Below are positions 19,356 to 21,994 of a stretch of 21,994 nt of DNA, in pieces (position 1 is the stretch's first letter; each line of letters starts with the position of its first letter). Both the position numbers and the translations under genes were made by a program. Origin of the DNA: Hofstenia miamia. Lineage: Eukaryota; Xenacoelomorpha; Acoela; Hofsteniidae. Below the pieces are notes generated by a model. It was not told where the DNA came from, did not search any database, and saw only the letters and a program-made list of their open reading frames with translations. Location: the NCBI GenBank assembly GCA_900660155.1, contig CABFPE010000175.1:206635-228628 (forward strand), given 5' to 3'.

Positions 19356-19785
19356 TCAAGAGGCTTTGTTTTCCACAGGATGATATGAGGCAACGTTTAA
19401 TTTATCAGTCAATTTCACAATGCCAACATCAAGACGATCTTGAACTTGATTTAAAATCACAGTATCTTCAAAACTAGAAACGAATGTGATCGCCAATTAT
19501 TTAGTTCAATAACAACCGGCACGTGCAACACTTTGTATATAGCAGTTTGAATCTTCTGGCATATCATAATTAAATATAATGATGAATCTTTCAAAAATCC
19601 ATTCCAGTGCCTAGAAAATATGTTAAAACAAAAAATTCTCTTTTGGAAATCCAGAAAGGACGAAAAGTATTGTTCTTGTTTTATTCTCTGGTAAATGCTC
19701 TTGCAGGGCAATTTTGATCCAATAAATATTCGGTCAGGGTTACGCATTTTGGAACAGAATTAAAATAAATTTATTTGAATTAGGA
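19356..19785 (-). pseudogene. UAP56/DDX39-type DEAD-box helicase, C-terminal pseudogene
   Basis: On the - strand three frames together follow the C-terminal RecA domain of UAP56/DDX39 (Sub2), the nuclear mRNA-export helicase: NSVPKCVTLTEYLLDQNCPA; then, shifted, DFQKRIFCFNIF; then GTGMD (motif V region); then, shifted, ERFIIIFNYDMPEDSNCYIQ and SVARAGC (motif VI, normally HRVARAGR); then LAITFV, ILNQVQDRLDV and LNVASY before TGA at 19356. FNYDMPEDS and VQDR are diagnostic of this subfamily. Two TAA-type stops lie upstream of NSVPKC, and a TGA and a TAA lie right after ARAGCY. With two or more frameshifts and no introns in this stretch, it is a dead and possibly processed copy. The N-terminal helicase domain is absent: a mobile-element relic starts within about 10 bp. 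Confidence 0.85.
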
Positions 19786-19795
19786 ACTGTGAGAG

Positions 19796-20947
19796 TCACT
19801 TGATGTTGTGACTGGCTCCAGCTAAGTGGTGATCAATTTCAAGTGTGGAAATTGCATGGTGTTGTTTAGTTCCTCGAATGCAGAGGCCCATGCTTCGTAA
19901 CAAAAAGAAGCTAAGTTTGCATCTTGTCCAGTTGCAGGTTATGAAATAGTCGGCATGCTTTTATCAGCAATTAAACCACAAAGTTGCTTAAAAAACTTTG
20001 CAGTGAGCGGCGATGCTTTACCAGGTGCACTGAAGACCAATGGTGAAAATGAGGCGTGTTCAATTTCTAGTACTTTCTGTTGGTACTGCCTTGTATTTCA
20101 GTTTCATGGGCTCTAAACGTTTCTGCTGCAGGTCTTCGAGCATTGATGACTGCACAAGGCTTGAATACCCTTACATCAAAGGATGTGCGATGGTCATAAC
20201 TCCAAAACTCAATGCCAGAGATGTTTAGCCTAGCTCCATCAGAAGTGTTAGAAGAAGAGGGCAAAGACTCCGTTGTTATTTGAGTGAGATGCGGTTCTTT
20301 TTTAACACCAATACAAACTTTAGAAATAATGCTTCAGAAAGTATATCATGCAATTCATTATGACGTCTTGCAATGAAACCAACGGTAGGGCAAAAGAGTG
20401 CATGTGCAATGGAGAATCCCTTGCTACATACGCACGTAGTAAGCCTATCAGCAGGTTCAATACCATACCTCAAACGGATGCTATTGCTAAACTCACTCTT
20501 GTTGAGGTGAAGTCTCTCTTCTTTTATTGGAAGATCAGTAAGCCATGAAGAGCAACCTTTTCGTGATATTGTTTGAATGGCTTGCTGTTGATCTCCATTC
20601 AGTTCTTTTAACAGCTGTTGATATCTGGATTTAATGCTATCATGTTTTTCTTTGAGACAAATCTTCACTAGGCTGTTCTGCTCAGCTGTAGTGGTCAATG
20701 ATATCTTGTCTGATTGCGACAGAATTAGGCTCTTCAGAGTTTGTATAACTTTGATAGAAAAATCATAAACTTCGCAAAATGTCAGAGTTGAGTCTGCACT
20801 AGGAAAAACTGGAATGTCACTTTCAATAGCTTCATCACTATCCATAGGCTGGGCATTAGGGTATTTTGATTCTAAGGTCCGAACAATTTAATCAGTAATT
20901 GGTAAAGGACACTTTTGAGTATCGCTTTCAAGGAATGATGTTGCAAA
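19796..20947 (-). pseudogene. Mobile-element protein C-terminal region (Cys/His motif plus FDVRVF motif)
   Basis: The longest intact piece, 20845-20276 (189 codons), includes KGCSSWLTDLPI, NKSEFSNSIRLRYG, CVCSKGFSIAHALFC and RRHNELHDIL. After a shift come KKEPHLTQI, ARLNISGIEFW and TSFDVRVFKP; after another, LEIEHASFSPLVFSA; after another, NWTRCKLSFFLLRSMGLCIRG, ending in TGA at 19796. This series (SSWLT-x-LP, LRYG, C-x-C-x7-H-x3-C, RHNE-x-x-D, FDVRVF, VEHASF-x-PLV, LLRS-x-x-LC-x-RG) recurs, from memory, in repeat-encoded RT polyproteins of corals, anemones and other invertebrates. The D-x-R-V part could belong to a restriction-like nuclease fold (inference). Coding continues upstream of the ATG to about 20947 (LESDTQKCPLPITD), broken by TAA at 20888-20890. 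At least three frameshifts make it dead. RT motifs are not present in the window. Confidence 0.75.
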
Positions 20948-21652
20948 ATTCGATTATTCATATGCGTGAACGCATAAATGTATTTGTCCATAGCATAGTA
21001 CTTTATTGAGGTGAACATACTTGTGCATTGCAGTTGAAGGGTTTTGTAATTGAAATTTTTTTCTCATTTTTTACCGGAGGTGTGTTTACTGCTGATTGGC
21101 TAAAATATTTAACAAATATCTCCAGTTGTGGGTTTCAGCATAACTGCCATAATTGGATATAATTGCAAAACAGATACAATCAACCAAGCTGAGGATTTCT
21201 TAAATTTAAAACGCAAAGAATTAAATGCAAAATTCTGATGTAATTTCTGTAGACTTATTCAATTATTTAGGGGAATGATTTAAATAAACCTAGTCGTTGT
21301 AAAACCTAATTTTAAACATTTTAGTATCAATTTCTTCTGCTGAATGAAGGTTTCTTACATCAAAAAAAATTTTTTTCGTAATTATGTCAAGAAAGACTTT
21401 CAAGCTTGGCAATGGTTTCCATTGAAAAACAATTTATTATTGTTTAGAATAGAATAGAATTTATTAATAATTGTAGTGCATTGGCATAATTAAATACCTC
21501 AATAAAAGCTGGTAATAGTATGCTTAATGTGTCAATAATAAGAAAAATGGCAAAAAATTTACAATACTGTAGTGGACATTTATATATTATCATTGAGTGT
21601 ATCTATATTATATTTATGTGGCTTGCATTAATGCATTTTATATAAGATAAAA
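20948..21652. other. No supported gene
   Basis: AT-rich DNA with a T-rich run near 21050-21080 and a short agaat-agaat repeat near 21445. No frame, RNA gene or element end is recognised before the tandem array. Confidence 0.5.
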
Positions 21653-21994
21653 TAAGAGATTCTTTATTCAGATAAACGTTAACAATTAAATAACTGGTAA
21701 TTTATCTGAATAGTGTCAATAAATCACAAAGTACATAAATTAAAAAAAACAACAGATAGATAAGAAAGGATGAGATAAGAGATTCTTTATTCAGATAAAC
21801 GTTAACAATTAAATAACTGGTAATTTATCTGAATAGTGTCAATAAATCACAAAGTACATAAATTAAAAAAAACAACAGATAGATAAGAAAGGATGAGATA
21901 AGAGATTCTTTATTCAGATAAACGTTAACAATTAAATAACTGGTAATTTATCTGAATAGTGTCAATAAATCACAAAGTACATAAATTAAAAAAA
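21653..21994. repeat. Tandem array, 123-bp unit, about 2.8 copies, running off the window
   Basis: The word agagattctttattcag starts at 21655, 21778 and 21901, giving an exact period of 123 bp. I see no differences between the units, so the array is young or homogenised. Each unit holds a perfect 12-bp inverted repeat, tattcagataaa and tttatctgaata (21665-21676 and 21701-21712 in the first unit), around a 24-nt loop containing gttaac. The array continues to the last base, so its full length is unknown. Confidence 0.95.

Noticed and set aside
19457..19747. Intact 96-codon - strand frame taken as a gene
   Set aside because: Only its middle part (DFQKRI and neighbours) matches UAP56; the helicase homology switches frame before and after it, so the frame is not a gene by itself.
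20040..20548. + strand frames of 62 and 66 codons
   Set aside because: Antisense shadows of the mobile-element protein, whose motifs are clear on the - strand.
21653..21994. CRISPR array
   Set aside because: The repeats are head-to-tail 123-bp units with no unique spacers, in a eukaryotic context.

Overview
The window is AT-rich metazoan DNA, most likely from an invertebrate. The evidence is spliced genes with short GT-AG introns (105, 305, 662 bp), a C2H2 zinc-finger gene, a chymotrypsin-like protease gene, and many decayed retrotransposons and hAT transposons. No prokaryotic gene organisation is visible. The species cannot be named from the sequence. Two single N bases (1704, 2636) show that this is an assembled scaffold.

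Layout. At 1-470 is the 3' end of a dead non-LTR retrotransposon. At 471-3817 is low-coding DNA with a CTAT/TA microsatellite and a diverged 252-bp tandem duplication (2385-2887). At 3818-4081 is a possible terminal exon on the + strand. It converges on a compact three-exon zinc-finger gene on the - strand (CDS 5195 to 4186, 199 aa), which has an intact reading frame and is the best host gene here. Its upstream DNA carries CCAAT, CRE-like and ETS-like motifs. A diverged direct duplication of about 370 bp (5417-5790 and 6336-6695) starts there. A GC-richer patch at 6899-7029 may be an Ig-like exon. At 7987-8661 is a short, internally deleted hAT element with an 8-bp target duplication. At 8923-9918 (-) are two exons of a secreted serine protease: a cysteine-rich stem ending in the linker cysteine, then an activation site and the VVGG start. 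The exons carrying the catalytic triad were not found. At 10119 starts the left end of another hAT-like element.

From 11636 to 17577 there is a stack of mobile elements. First comes a reverse-transcriptase (RT) relic. Then a second RT element (here RT-A, 12473-12727 and 17062-17577) is split by a third (RT-B, about 12.8-17.06 kb). RT-B is itself split, inside its YADD catalytic box, by a 2232-bp hAT transposon (13842-16073) with perfect 8-bp target duplications.

From 17.6 kb onward are more relics on the - strand: a possible GIY-YIG fragment, the C-terminal part of a UAP56/DDX39-type RNA helicase pseudogene (19356-19785), and a frameshifted mobile-element protein (19796-20947) that ends about 10 bp before the helicase homology begins. 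The window closes in a 123-bp tandem repeat (21653 to the end) whose units each hold a 12-bp inverted repeat.

Most of the coding homology was found by translating the sequence by eye. Family names rest on recognised motifs, not on database searches.
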